Of a stretch of 64,000 bases of DNA, positions 51,838 through 61,837 are shown piece after piece (the first letter of the stretch is position 1; each line of letters starts with the position of its first letter). Location: assembly GCA_002007465.1 (NCBI GenBank), contig LNAC01000164.1, forward strand, positions 382,666 to 446,665. Direction: 5' to 3'. Origin of the DNA: Ailurus styani (Eukaryota; Chordata; Mammalia; Carnivora; Ailuridae). A program made the position numbers and the translations under genes. The notes under the pieces were generated by a model. The model was not told where the DNA came from and did not search any database. It worked only from the letters and a program-made list of their open reading frames with translations.

Positions 51838-52050
51838 TACCTGCAGACCACATGCACGCACCATCACGCAAACCACACACACACAGACCAAGACACACAC
51901 AAATGACGTGAGAGCACACAGAAACACGCAAATCAGAAACACGAAAAACGCAAAACTCCCAAAAGCATATGCATGAATACGCAAACTGTTCACATACACA
52001 CAATCACGTCCTGCAAACTGTATGTATACACGTTCATGCTCTAACATGTA
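51838..52050 (+). repeat. Cryptic CA/CACGCAAA-rich tract
   Basis: Words such as CACGCA, ACACACA, GAAACACG, CGCAAA and CATACAC recur without a fixed period. It looks like an eroded purine-pyrimidine alternating array. The CpG content (CACG, ACGC) is unusually high for an eroded CA repeat. Confidence 0.6.
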
Positions 52051-52201
52051 ACTCCCATTCCCATGTCCTGGAGACCATCCCAGCCTGATTAACTTTCTGT
52101 TTCTCTCTGCTATGCACTCTCTGTAGTCTGCTCCCCGAGACGGAGTCACTCTTCCCTCCTCTTCCTCACCTGGCAGATTCCTAGTTAGCCTAGTAAATCT
52201 C

Positions 52202-52655
52202 TGTATGAGGACTTTCCTAGGGCTGTCATAACAAAATGCCCCAAACTGGGTGGCTTATAACCACAGAACCTTATTCTCTCAACAGTTCTGGAGGCCAGAA
52301 GTCCTAAATCAAGGTGTCACAAGGGCTGGTTCTTTTTTGGGGGCTCAGAGAGAAAATCTGTTCCATGAGTCTCTTAACTTATGGTGGTTACAACTCTTGC
52401 CATCCCTTGGCTTGTAGAGACATCACTCCAGTCTCTGTCTCGGGAGTCACCTGCCTTTCCTCCCATGTGCGTGTCCAAATCTCCCTCTTAGAAGAACATT
52501 AGGCACTGAATTAGGGCCCGCCTTTATCCCGTGTGACCTCATTTTCACTTGATGACGTCAACAAAGATGCTATTCCCAAATAAGGTCATATTCACAGGAA
52601 CTGGGGATTAGGACTTGAACACATCTTTTCAGGGGACACAATTTAATACTCAACA
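52202..52655 (-). mobile_element. MaLR LTR (MLT1/MST-like), antisense
   Basis: 'gctgtcataacaaaatgccc', 'caaactgggtggcttataac', 'aacagttctggaggccagaa' and 'gggcccgcctttatcccgtg' run in order to a TG...CA-bounded end 'cacaatttaatactcaaca'. This is the complement of an ERVL-MaLR LTR. Confidence 0.88.
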
Positions 52656-52691
52656 GACTCTCAGTCAAATATTTCCTTTTTCTTTTCATTT

Positions 52692-52885
52692 CTTTAAAAA
52701 GATTTTATTTATTTATTTGACAGAGAGAGACACAGCTAGAGAGGGAACATAAGCAGGGGGAGTGGGAGAGGGAGACACAGGCCTCCTGCTGAGCAGGGAG
52801 CCCGATGTGGGGTTCGATCCCAGGACCCCGGGATCACAACCCAAACCGAAGGCAGATGCCCAACAAATGAGCCACCCAGGCGCCC
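52692..52885 (-). mobile_element. CAN-SINE
   Basis: A perfect 12-bp TSD TTCTTTTCATTT lies at 52680-52691 and 52886-52897. The body is older caniform-type with a 'ccaggcgccc' head complement. Confidence 0.95.
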
Positions 52886-52897
52886 TTCTTTTCATTT

Positions 52898-53000
52898 TTT
52901 AAGATTTTATTTTTACACAAGCTATACATTCAACACGGGGCTGTAACCCACAGCCCTGAGATCAACAGTCATACACTCCACTTAGCCAGTCAGGCACCCC
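52898..53000 (-). mobile_element. CAN-SINE-like copy, internally deleted
   Basis: 'aagattttatttttacacaa' tail complement, then 'cacagccctgagatcaacag' and 'tagccagtcaggcacccc' head complement. About half of the usual body is missing, including the CT block. Confidence 0.8.
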
Positions 53001-53250
53001 CAAAGTTTTCCTTTGTCTATGAGTCCTTCCCTGACCTTCTCCCTAGACTGGCTAAAGTACTCTTTCCATGTGGTCCCTGCATCACGGCACTCAGCTCGCA
53101 TTATTGTATTGTTATTGCTTCTTTAACAGTCTCTCTTCCCAGCTCTGAGGGGCTGGGCAGTCTATTCCTTTACTCACCACTATAAATTGAGCACCTGGGA
53201 TAGTGCCCAGTTGTGACGAGGTCTCAATAAATGCTTGTTGAATGAGTTAA
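53001..53250 (+). mobile_element. L2 LINE 3' end
   Basis: 'gagtccttccctgaccttct', 'gaggggctgggcagtctatt', 'cacctgggatagtgcccagt' and 'ataaatgcttgttgaatgag' are in L2 order. Confidence 0.85.
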
Positions 53251-53494
53251 ACCGTTTACATACATGGCACAAATATGTTAATCCTATTCACATGCATAAA
53301 CACATACTGTACATATGTGTACAAACATGTGAACCAAGCGTATACAGACACATGGAAACTATATACCCATACAAATCCAGACCTTGAATGCAGTCCAGCA
53401 AGTTCTAATTAGTCAGCTAATCATGGCTGAGTTCCAGAAAAGTCCAACCCTTCTCTAAGTGCACTGGGAGAGGCAAAAAAGGGTCACCTATGGT
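53251..53494. other. Unique AT-rich sequence with alternating purine-pyrimidine runs
   Basis: ACATACATGG, GTACATATGTGTACA and ATATACCCATAC words predominate to about 53390. No gene. Confidence 0.5.
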
Positions 53495-53830
53495 CTCCTG
53501 TCCTCCAGAGACTGACAGACTAATTGGAAAAACAAGACTAATATATGATGAGAGATACTATAGTATTTAGTTCTATTTTGTGAGCTATGAAGGCTCAGAG
53601 AAAGGGGCTCTTGTGGGCTGGAGTAGTCAAGGGAGACTCCCTGAGGGCAGATGAAGGTTGAGCCTGGCCCTCCTGTGTGGGTAGGATTTAGACAGAGAGG
53701 AGAAGAGATAGCATGTGTAAAGGCCCAGAGGCCTGCTCATAGGACCCATGTGAAGGGAGGAGCCCACTAGAGTAGCTGGAATATTGAGGGGGGATCTGGA
53801 TGCCGAGGCTACCAATGCCAGGCTAAGGAT
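53495..53830 (-). mobile_element. L2 LINE, antisense copy
   Basis: 'ctgtcctccagagactgaca', 'gtgtaaaggcccagaggcct' and 'agtagctggaatattgaggg' follow the L2 complement. Confidence 0.8.
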
Positions 53831-55639
53831 GTCTAGCTTCTCACGGTACCATCGGTCTCTTCTTGCCAGGTGCAGGGAGTCATTTCTCCAGAGTCCTGTG
53901 ACCTGGGCTTCAGGGACCTGGGGGCAGGCAGGGGTAGGCTAGCTGTGCACCTCAAGCCATGAGAACATGGGGCAGTCCCTGGCAGGGCTCCTCTCTTCCG
54001 TCAGAAGCTGTGGGTAGCAGCAGCACCTGCTGGAAGAACAGGGTCAGGCTGAATGACTGGTCCCTCCGCCCACTCCTTCTCTGGGAGACGGTTAGTGACA
54101 AGCTGGCAGAAAGCTTCAGTGATACCTTTGTTGGCAAAGCAGCCCTGTCAGCCACCAATGACAGGATGGGGGCGGTGGCCAAGGGGTAGAGAGAAAGCCA
54201 CGCAAAGCTTCCTCCCAGGCCCTGAGCCCTGGCACCAAAAGTCTCCTAGGGGACGGGCCATGCAGTAATGAGAGCGGCAGCAAGAAAGAGGGGCCGCAGG
54301 GCCTGCCCTCCCCAGGGAGGCTGGAGAGAGAGTGAGCTCTTCCTTTTGGGACTGGAAGAAGACAGAGTTTGTTCTCGCAAACTGCGGGGACACAGAAGGG
54401 CTGAGTCTGGGGCTGGAGAAGCATATATAGGCTTCTATTATCTGACAGCCCCCCTCTCTCCCTTCGAAATTGTCCATTTCTTAGGGACGTGGAACCAGAA
54501 ATGGTAGCTGTCACGGGAATATGGAGAAGCCACTAAGAAAAGGGTGGAGACCGCCAGGAAGAGGACAGGAGCTAGGGGTTCAAGGATAGGAAATCTGGCC
54601 TGAGTACTTTTTGCCGTGGACGCTCTCTCCCTGTCCCTTCATAAGCTGCTCAGAAAGACCCCTGGTAGAGAGGAGGAAAGAGTAAGGGACGCTCTGTGTT
54701 TGAAAAGTGAAGTGGTCTTCTTAAACCTGCAGGATAGGGTTCTAGAAAACCGTTCCCGGGGGGCACCTGGGTCAGTCACTAGGGAGCATCTGGGCCACCA
54801 GGTGGAGCTGGAGCCAGGAGCCAGGGAAGGATTGAACATTCGCTGGCTCCCCGGGAAGGCGGCGGGGGCGCTCCTTGCTCTGCGGTGACCCTGGACACCG
54901 TCCTCGCGCAGGAAACAAGAGCAGGGTATGTGTAACTCTGAAGAGCCAAGCTCCTAGACTCCCCCAGAGTCCCCCAGAAGCCTGCGGATGTCAGAGCCCA
55001 CTGTCTACCTTCTCCTCCTCTCTAGAGAACCAGTCTCCCGAGTCATGGCCCAGACAGTGAGACTGGTGGGGGAGGGGTGGAGGCAGTCCTAGCTGTCGCC
55101 TTCTGTCCTCTTCCTCTTTGTCTGGCCCCAGACCACCTCATGGCTGCCCTCATGGCGGCCGGGCCCCATGAGCTTCTGCGAAACCCCATTTCCTTTCCAT
55201 TCAATGACACAGGCCCTCCCTCAGACTCTGACTTCTGTCCCACATCCTGAGCATTTCTAGGCCAAAACCTCTAGCCACGAGGATCACAGAAGCCTGCTGG
55301 CCCGGCAGCTCCAAGCAGGGAGGAACGCTAATTGGCATTAACAGAGCCCAGGCCAGCAGCTCACAAAAGATCCTCTCTTCCTGACCAGAGTCATGCCTGG
55401 GGCACGGCCAGCTTCTGGTGTCTGCTCAAGGGGGGAGGGGCTCCTTTGGATGGTGGCCAACAAAGTGAGGGGGGTTGCCCCACTGGGACTCTCCTGCCAG
55501 GGCTCACATATGCTCTGCAAGAACTTGGCCCTTCTTGCTGTCCCTCAACGCAAGCCCTCAGGTAGCCCAGAGCGCATTAGGGACTTGGTCGCCTCGAAGC
55601 CCACCCTATATGCTCCTTCTAATCTGATCTCACCGGGAA
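53831..55639. other. Unique sequence with small CpG-rich patch
   Basis: Around 54838-54912 ten or so CpGs cluster (GAAGGCGGCGGGGGCGC, CCGTCCTCGCGCAGG). No TATA box, coding exon or family resemblance is seen, and the overlapping frames of 60-132 codons on both strands are not credible. Confidence 0.5.
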
Positions 55640-55870
55640 TGAAAAAGCTCTGACGTCAGATTGCCTTGTTATTCCAGTACCTCATGTAACACATGAGACC
55701 AGAGACCAAAGAGTGGTGCCTCTGTTTTCTTGTCTGTGAAAAGGGAATAATACCACCCACCTCCCTGGGTTGTCATGAAGATGAAGTGCTAGCCATTAAA
55801 AGCTCCTAGCATGGTCCCCAGCATGTAGTAAGCACTCATTCCATAAACAGGAATTGCAGCTACATGATTA
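55640..55870 (+). mobile_element. MIR SINE
   Basis: 'gttttcttgtctgtgaaaag', 'ctgggttgtcatgaagatga' and 'cccagcatgtagtaagcact' followed by 'cattccataaacagg' are in MIR order. Confidence 0.85.
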
Positions 55871-56389
55871 GGATTATTATTTCTTGGACCCACTTCCCTT
55901 TGTTGTAGGAAGTTCCCATTTGAGGACTCCAACGTTGAGCAGAGAGAATGCAACAGGGCAGGCGTCCCAGGGAAATTTGTTGAACAGATGGAAGGAAAGG
56001 AGGGAGAGGGGGCAGGAAAAAAGAAAGCGGATATATTTGCCACAGGTAAAACCTGTTTTAAGGGCAGACAAGAAAGACTCCCATTTGATCCTCCATCTAA
56101 CAGACTGTCATAGCCTAGAATTTCACCAGTGTGGATTCATTCCTTTGAGTAAAGCACTGCCAGTCTTCCCACGGGTCTCCTTTAAGATGCAAACAATCAC
56201 ACTTTAGTTTGAATGAGTTAGAAGACTGACTAATGAGAAGAGGTGGTTTGAAGCACCAGAGCCTCTGTGGGGTGGAAGAGAATTTTGACATGGAAAGTGC
56301 CAAAGGGATCATACAATTTTGCAGGAGGCTGGCTCTAAGAAAATTGAGTGCAGGACACTGCAATTTCCCTTCGTAACAGTTCAGATGTG
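55871..56389. other. Unique sequence, nothing recognised
   Basis: AT content rises toward 56389. Short open frames only. Confidence 0.5.
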
Positions 56390-57050
56390 ACCGAACTTCA
56401 TATGCAAGAATGTCTTCCTTGTCTCTGTCCCAGATCCTTCATGCTATGGATTAGAGAACAAAATGATCATCTATTTCTCCACGTTGTCGGCCCAGCACAG
56501 AATGTATGACTGTGTTTGTTCCTGAAGATTTTCTTTTTCTCGAGGTATGAGCTATCCACATGCAATCTCAATCCTAAAGCGATTTTCATTTACCGGGGAA
56601 ATTTGAAGACTATCTCTTGCCAGTCTGAGGTTAAGCACAGAGGAAAATTTAAATGCAATTTTCCTGTTTGAGAAGCAGTTACAATATTTTTAAGCAATTG
56701 AAGCTTCAAAATTTCAAATTCAACACGCAGTTAGGCCTCCACCCCAGGAACTATGAATTTGCAAAGTTTACAAAACAGTGGAATATCTCCGAAGCTTTTC
56801 CCAAGTGCTGACTGAATCTTTGAGTGTTCCACAAATGAAGACGTTCTGGGAGACGAGGTGCAGTTTTACAGGCATTTGGCTTTCGGCTGGAGCCTTTTAA
56901 AGCAAATGTTACATGGGGCGAAAAGTAGAAGAAAGACGTTATAACGAAGGATCAGAACAATAGTACATGTTAATAGCATTATTTATCAACATTTACTGGC
57001 GTTTGGAATTAACAAAAAGCCCCGTCCATCCCCATTGAGCGTTTGCAATA
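56390..57050. promoter_or_regulatory. Long AT-leaning unique block, candidate conserved non-coding element
   Basis: About 660 bp free of recognisable repeats. Words include CTTCATATGCAAG, ACAAAATGATCATC, GATTTTCATTTACC, AATTTAAATGCAATTTTCC and TTATTTATCAACATTT. The sudden drop in GC and absence of young repeats in an otherwise repeat-rich landscape suggest constraint. Confidence 0.4.
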
Positions 57051-57734
57051 AATTTAAAGGGCTTGTCTTGCCTTGGGCACAGAGAAGATGACCCAGCTAG
57101 GATCCTCATGTCATTTGGCAGGGGCAGATTTTGGATGCAGGGATAGAGAGCATAGGTACAGAGACTAGCCAGGCCCCGCGTCTCCCCTGGTCCGTTCCCC
57201 AGGCCTGGAGAACCGAGGCTGCTTTCCGCCCAGTCCTCCTCATGAACGGCACCCACTGCAGCAAGCACACAGAGGCTTCTGAAGATGTGCGAATCACTCT
57301 GTCCCTTCTGCCACCAAGGCAATAAAGGGGCAGCAGGAGGGTCCCATCTCTATAGCCACAGCTGGTAGGACCACTACCAGGGATGGGGTGGATGATCCCC
57401 AGGCCGGGAACCTCTGCTCGGGCCTGGCGGCAGGAAAAAGGTGACTCGGGTCAATCAGATTTTCTCTGTAGGGAATCTAAAGGGACAGGCATAAGGACTA
57501 TGATGGATGTGTGCTGTTTTTTGCCTGTGTAGCCCCATTTCACATTTTCTGGTGACAGCACCCGCATACTCCTTAGGGAGCAACTCTGGAGTTAAGATGA
57601 TCTGGTTCCGGGATTCATTCGGGGATACAGCCCAGTCCTAGGTCTGGGCAGTCAGCAGATTTTATTCTCTGACCACAGTGATGCGTTCAAGGGGGGAAAG
57701 GTTTTGCTCTGGCTATGGTAACAAAGAGGTTCAT
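57051..57734. other. Unique sequence, nothing recognised
   Basis: Short frames on both strands (57106-57325) shadow each other. Confidence 0.5.
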
Positions 57735-58060
57735 AGAGCGGTGGCTTCAACAGGACAAAAGTTTATCTCTTTCTCATATAAAAGCCCAAGTGGATGAAGT
57801 AGTTCTCCTCCATCAAAATCCTTAAGAGCCCAAACTCCTCTGTCTTGATGCTCTGCCCTACTGGCCTTACTCTCGGCACACCATGACCACATTCCCGCCA
57901 GCCAGGAGGCAGAAAAATGGAAGGGGAAACATGGGTTTTCCTTTTAAGGGAACAATCCAGAAGTGACATGTATCACTTTTGCTTATAACCCATTAGCCAG
58001 GCTTTAGTCCCAGACCACACCTAGTTGCAAGGGAGGCTGTATGGCCAGCTCGAAACTTCC
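57735..58060. mobile_element. Ancient interspersed repeat, family not certain
   Basis: 'ggtggcttcaacaggacaaa', 'agtttatctctttctcatat', 'cattcccgccagccaggagg' and 'cacacctagttgcaagggag' resemble a common mammalian repeat that I recognise by text but cannot name securely. Confidence 0.55.
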
Positions 58061-58653
58061 ATCACCTTAGAAGAAAGGGGGAATGGGGATGACAGGACAA
58101 CCAGGGGCATCCTCACCATGTCTGGAGAGCACGTTCAAAGATAGAGTTAACAGCGAGGAAAGACAGATGACAGATGGCAAGGACGTCATGGAGCCCCGCA
58201 AGTCCAGCCATGCCGAAAGGCAGTTCTAATCTATTTTTGATTTTTCAGTTATACCAGCCAATTAATTCCTTTCTTTTTTCTATTATTATTATTACTATTA
58301 TTATTTTGCTTAAACTAGATGGGTTTGGGTTTCCAGCTCTCAAACCTAAAGAGTTCTGGCTAATTCATGGCAAGATTAGAAGGCAAAAGATGATAAGGGA
58401 GGGAGAGGGCAAAGGCACCATGAAGGGGAAGAGCCAACATCGTGAGGAAACGGGACCCTCAAGACAGGGAGAAACAGAAACCAGAAGACATGGAGAAGGT
58501 GTAGAATCATTGGGGGTGGTGACAAGGCAAGAGGTGGACACAGAAAGAGGCTAAGCTGCCTAAGCTGCCCCCTCCTCCTGCAAGGGACCCTCCTGCCAAG
58601 TCACTTTGAGGTTCAAATTATCTTCTAGCTCAGTTACAAGGTATGGAAAGCTA
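58061..58653. other. Unique sequence with short (ATT)n
   Basis: An imperfect ATT array lies at about 58279-58305. The 126-codon frame (58174-58554) has no domain. G/A-rich from 58380 to 58550. Confidence 0.5.
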
Positions 58654-58676
58654 CATATATATATATATATATATAT
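58654..58676. repeat. (TA)n microsatellite
   Basis: About ten TA units at the end of a minus-strand L1 fragment. Confidence 0.93.
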
Positions 58677-58724
58677 TTTAAATTAGCATATAATGTATTA
58701 TTTGTTTCAAGGGTAAGTTATATA
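58677..58724 (-). mobile_element. L1 3' terminal fragment, antisense
   Basis: 'aaattagcatataatgtatt' followed by 'atttgtttcaagggtaagtt' is the complement of a carnivore L1 3' end. It is cut by the next SINE. Confidence 0.6.
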
Positions 58725-58915
58725 TTTTTTAAAAGATTTTATCTATTTATTTGAGAGAGAGAGAGAGTGAGAGAGAGAGCACAAGCAGGGGGAGCATCAG
58801 AGGGAGAGGCAGCCTCCCTGCTGAGCAGGGAGCACACTGCAGGGGATCCCAGGACCCCAAGATCATGACTTGAGCCAAAGGCAGATGCTTAACTGACTGA
58901 ACTACCCAGGTGCCC
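58725..58915 (-). mobile_element. CAN-SINE, older caniform-type
   Basis: Tail complement TTTTTTAAAAGATTTTATC, (GA)n CT-block complement, 'ccctgctgagcagggagcac' and 'ctacccaggtgccc' head complement. Flanking AAGTTATATATT / AAGTTGTATTATT is an imperfect TSD candidate. Confidence 0.92.
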
Positions 58916-59048
58916 TGGAAAGTTGTATTATTCTTAAAAATATTTGTCCTTCCTCTTTTGGGTGCCCTTTCTAAAGGAGGGATACACTTCCCATTGATGT
59001 CAGGCTTGGCAGAGGATTTGCTTTGGCCAATAAGATATGAAGGGAAGG

Positions 59049-59254
59049 GCGCCTGGGTGGCTCAGTGGGTTAAAGCCTCTGCTTTCGGCTCAGGTCATGA
59101 TCTCAGCGTCCTGGGATCAAGGCCCGCGTCGGGCTCTCTGCTCAGCAGGGAGCCTGCTTCCTCCTCTCCCTGTCTCTCTGCCTGCCTCTCTGCCTACTTG
59201 TAATCTCTCTCTCTGTGTCAAATAAATAAATAAAATCTTTAAAAAAAAAAAAAA
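59049..59254 (+). mobile_element. CAN-SINE, young mustelid-type
   Basis: A perfect 17-bp TSD AAGATATGAAGGGAAGG lies at 59032-59048 and 59255-59271. It inserted directly in front of another SINE head. Confidence 0.98.
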
Positions 59255-59271
59255 AAGATATGAAGGGAAGG

Positions 59272-59343
59272 GGCACCTGGGTGGCTCAGTCAGGGTCCTG
59301 GGATCGAGCCCCACATCAGGCTCCCTGCTCAGCCGGAAGCCAG
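59272..59343 (+). mobile_element. SINE head with internal deletion and no tail
   Basis: 'ggcacctgggtggctcagtc' joins directly to 'agggtcctgggatcgagccc', skipping about 35 bases, and continues 'cacatcaggctccctgctca' before stopping. The CT block and A-tail are absent. Confidence 0.85.
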
Positions 59344-59619
59344 GAATGACAGGCCTACATTCCATGATCAGGTGCTCCTTATTACTAAGTCTTTTCCAGT
59401 TCTTATTCCCCCAATAGTTCCTGTAGCCCAAGAGGACTTGGAATAGATCTGATTATTATAAAACTGGGTAAGTACATAATGGAAGTAATTTCATATTTGT
59501 AAATTTTACCAAACTTTTGTAATACAAAATCAGAAATGGATCATTTTGAAGATGCTGACTTCTCAAACTTAAGGACATTGTAGGTTAGGGTACATGCCGC
59601 ACTAGCAATGATAATGATG
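59344..59619. other. Unique AT-leaning sequence, nothing recognised
   Basis: No open frame or repeat recognised. Confidence 0.5.
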
Positions 59620-59800
59620 ATGGTGACAAGAATTTGTGCAGCACTTTCCCATTTCCAAAGCGTGTCACATATTTGCTTGCTTTAAATTCACAGTAGCCTG
59701 TAGATATTATCCCCATTTTACATACAGGGAGATTGGGGGTGAGAAAGTCGAAGACGCTTAACAAATCACGGAGCTGGTACAGCATTTCCTGGCTCCTCGT
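59620..59800 (-). mobile_element. MIR SINE
   Basis: 'tagatattatccccatttta' and 'catacagggagattgggggt' followed by 'cttaacaaatcacggagctg' match the MIR complement. Confidence 0.75.
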
Positions 59801-59941
59801 CCTGCCCCTGCTCCCCTGCCTGTTGCATTAGGCATAGCAAACACCCCCTGGAGAGGAGGAGGGCACCCACCTCCACGACAGGTGCTTGGGAAGGGCAGTC
59901 AGGGACCCCGTGATTTGAATACATAAGTGACTATATGACTA

Positions 59942-60085
59942 AATGGACGGATGGATGGATGATGAATAAATGGATGGGTGGATTGATGGGCAGATAAGTG
60001 GATGGATGGGTAGATGGGTGACGGTTAGATGAATGGCTGGCTGGATCTCTTTTGTATGGATGGACAGGTGGGTGGATGGATGGAG
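59942..60085 (+). repeat. (TGGA)n degenerate tetranucleotide array
   Basis: About 140 bp of ATGGATGG words with ATGAATAA and CAGATAAG interruptions. The minus-strand His/Pro/Ser frames across it are spurious. Confidence 0.93.
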
Positions 60086-60274
60086 TTCTGTGGTTTGAGA
60101 GAAAAGGCAGTGGGGTTCTCCCAGCATCTGGAAAGCATGCACACACACTCCTAGTACTCTATCACCCAGAATGCCCTATACTTGGCCAATATCTTGCCCT
60201 TGCCCGTCCCAGTATTTTAATTCTCCCTCACCCCCAAGAAAATAGAATGTGTTTGACCCACAAGGTCATCTATT

Positions 60275-60500
60275 GCTGCTCTACAGCTGATTGGCCGTGT
60301 TCACTTTACCTCTCCATGCCTCAGTTTCCTCCCTTGTAAAATGGAGATGAGAAGAGCACCTCCTTCATAGGGTTGTTGTGGGAATACATAATATATCGAG
60401 ATCATTTAGTAAAGTGCCTAACATATCAAAAGTTCTCTATAAATAATAACTACAATATAATAATAATCTATAAATAATAATTACAATTCCCTGAAGTTTA
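60275..60500 (+). mobile_element. MIR SINE
   Basis: 'catgcctcagtttcctccct', 'tgtaaaatggagatgagaag' and 'catagggttgttgtgggaat' are in MIR order. Confidence 0.87.
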
Positions 60501-60835
60501 GGATGGTTGCCCGTGGCAATTAAGGTAAGTCCCCAGTAAGCATACCATATTGTGATTACGGTCTTTAGCCCTTTTTCATTAGTGGCGGAATCCGTAATAA
60601 TACAATAACCTTTATTTTATTACACAGCCCTTGGAAATTGAGGGTTTCATCCATGTCAATTAATTCCTTCGCAGCCCACGTTGGCAGTGACAATCAGAAT
60701 GTCAAAATGTCTCAGAGGATTCCTAGGAAATCTGAGGTACTTCACGATGAGCCTGCCCGGGTGAGAGACCAGCCCAAGTGAATCCTTAATGCACTTCACA
60801 GGAAGGGGGACTCTCCCGAAATGCTAATACAATCA
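60501..60835. promoter_or_regulatory. Candidate conserved non-coding element
   Basis: Unique AT-leaning sequence with GTGGCAATTAAGG, CATATTGTGATTACGG, GTCAATTAATTCC and CCTTAATGCAC, and an ideal donor-like AAG|GTAAGT at about 60524-60532 without an upstream exon. No repeat is recognised. Confidence 0.4.
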
Positions 60836-61174
60836 ACCTGAAAGACAAACTTCCAGCTTCTTGCTCTGTGATCAGACCTGCGCTCCCCGAGCTGAGGCGC
60901 TTTCCATGAATGAGGTCAGAGGCCCTACTTCCTCACCCAGCCTGCTGGGAGCAGCAGCCTGTCCTCAGTCCTCAGCACATTGCAGGTCCTTCCTGTCACC
61001 CAGATGGACTCGGGCCACCCGGACCTAGGTCTGTTCCACAATAGGAGGAAGCCTGACCAAGAAACCTCAAGGAAGTAAAAAAGAGAGCTATCTGGGTGAA
61101 TGGGGAACTGCCTAACTCCCAGTGTTTGCTCTTGAGACCCAGTGTGTAACATCCTCTGAGCCAGACTGCTTCGG
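60836..61174. other. Unique sequence, nothing recognised
   Basis: Short open frames only. Confidence 0.5.
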
Positions 61175-61612
61175 TCCAAACCCTGATTCCCCCACTTCCT
61201 AGCTGCGTGGCCTTGGGTGCATTGCTTAACCTTGCATGCCTTACTTTTCTCGTTTGTAAAGTGCATATGACAATACCTGCTTCCAGGGCTTGCATGGGGA
61301 TTTAATGACTTAATAAATATGAAGCACTTAGAAAAATGCCTGATGCAGAGAAAGCACTGTATACATGTTTACTCTTTTTTTTTTTTTTAAAGATTTTATT
61401 TATTTATTTCACAGCGGGAGAGAGATCACAAGGAGGCAGAGAGGCAGGCAGAGAGAGAGAGAGGGGGAAGCAGGCTCCCTGCCAAGCAGAGAGCCCGATG
61501 CGGGCCTCGATCCCAGGACCCTGAGATCGTGACCTGGGCCGAAAGCAGAGGCTTTAACCCACTGAGCCACCCAGGTGCCCTACATGTTTACTCTTATTAT
61601 TCATTTTTATAT
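61175..61612 (+). mobile_element. MIR SINE split by a SINE
   Basis: 'tgattcccccacttcctagc', 'tgcgtggccttgggtgcatt' and 'tcgtttgtaaagtgcatatg' continue to 'gaagcacttagaaaaatgcc'. The 3' end 'ttattattc' resumes after the SINE. Confidence 0.87.
61377..61580 (-). mobile_element. CAN-SINE in a MIR
   Basis: A perfect 15-bp TSD TACATGTTTACTCTT lies at 61362-61376 and 61581-61595. Confidence 0.98.
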
Positions 61613-61837
61613 TCCTTCATTCATGCATACCTTACTTCTTCCACCCATCCATTTATTCCTGCACTCATGCATACATCTACCTAACATGCCTATCTGAACC
61701 TCTGATGAGGTCCTGTTAAAAATAAAAGTGAATGATAAATATCAAAGTTAGGTTTGAGACACAAAGGGCTAGCCCGGGGAAGGTATCCTAGACCTCCACT
61801 TTATGCAGGCAACGTTCTACAAACTCTCCAACTGGAC
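61613..61837. other. Short unique stretch before the L1
   Basis: TTCATTCATGCATACC and CCACCCATCCATTTATTCC show a decayed (CATT)n-type run. Nothing else is recognised. Confidence 0.5.

Noticed and set aside
54838..54912. CpG-island promoter
   Set aside because: The CpG-rich patch is under 100 bp, with no TATA box, initiator or exon signals.
59037..59225. Repeated short peptides such as those beginning GWLSGLKPL in many frames
   Set aside because: These are translations of SINE sequence. The same peptide recurs wherever a SINE occurs.
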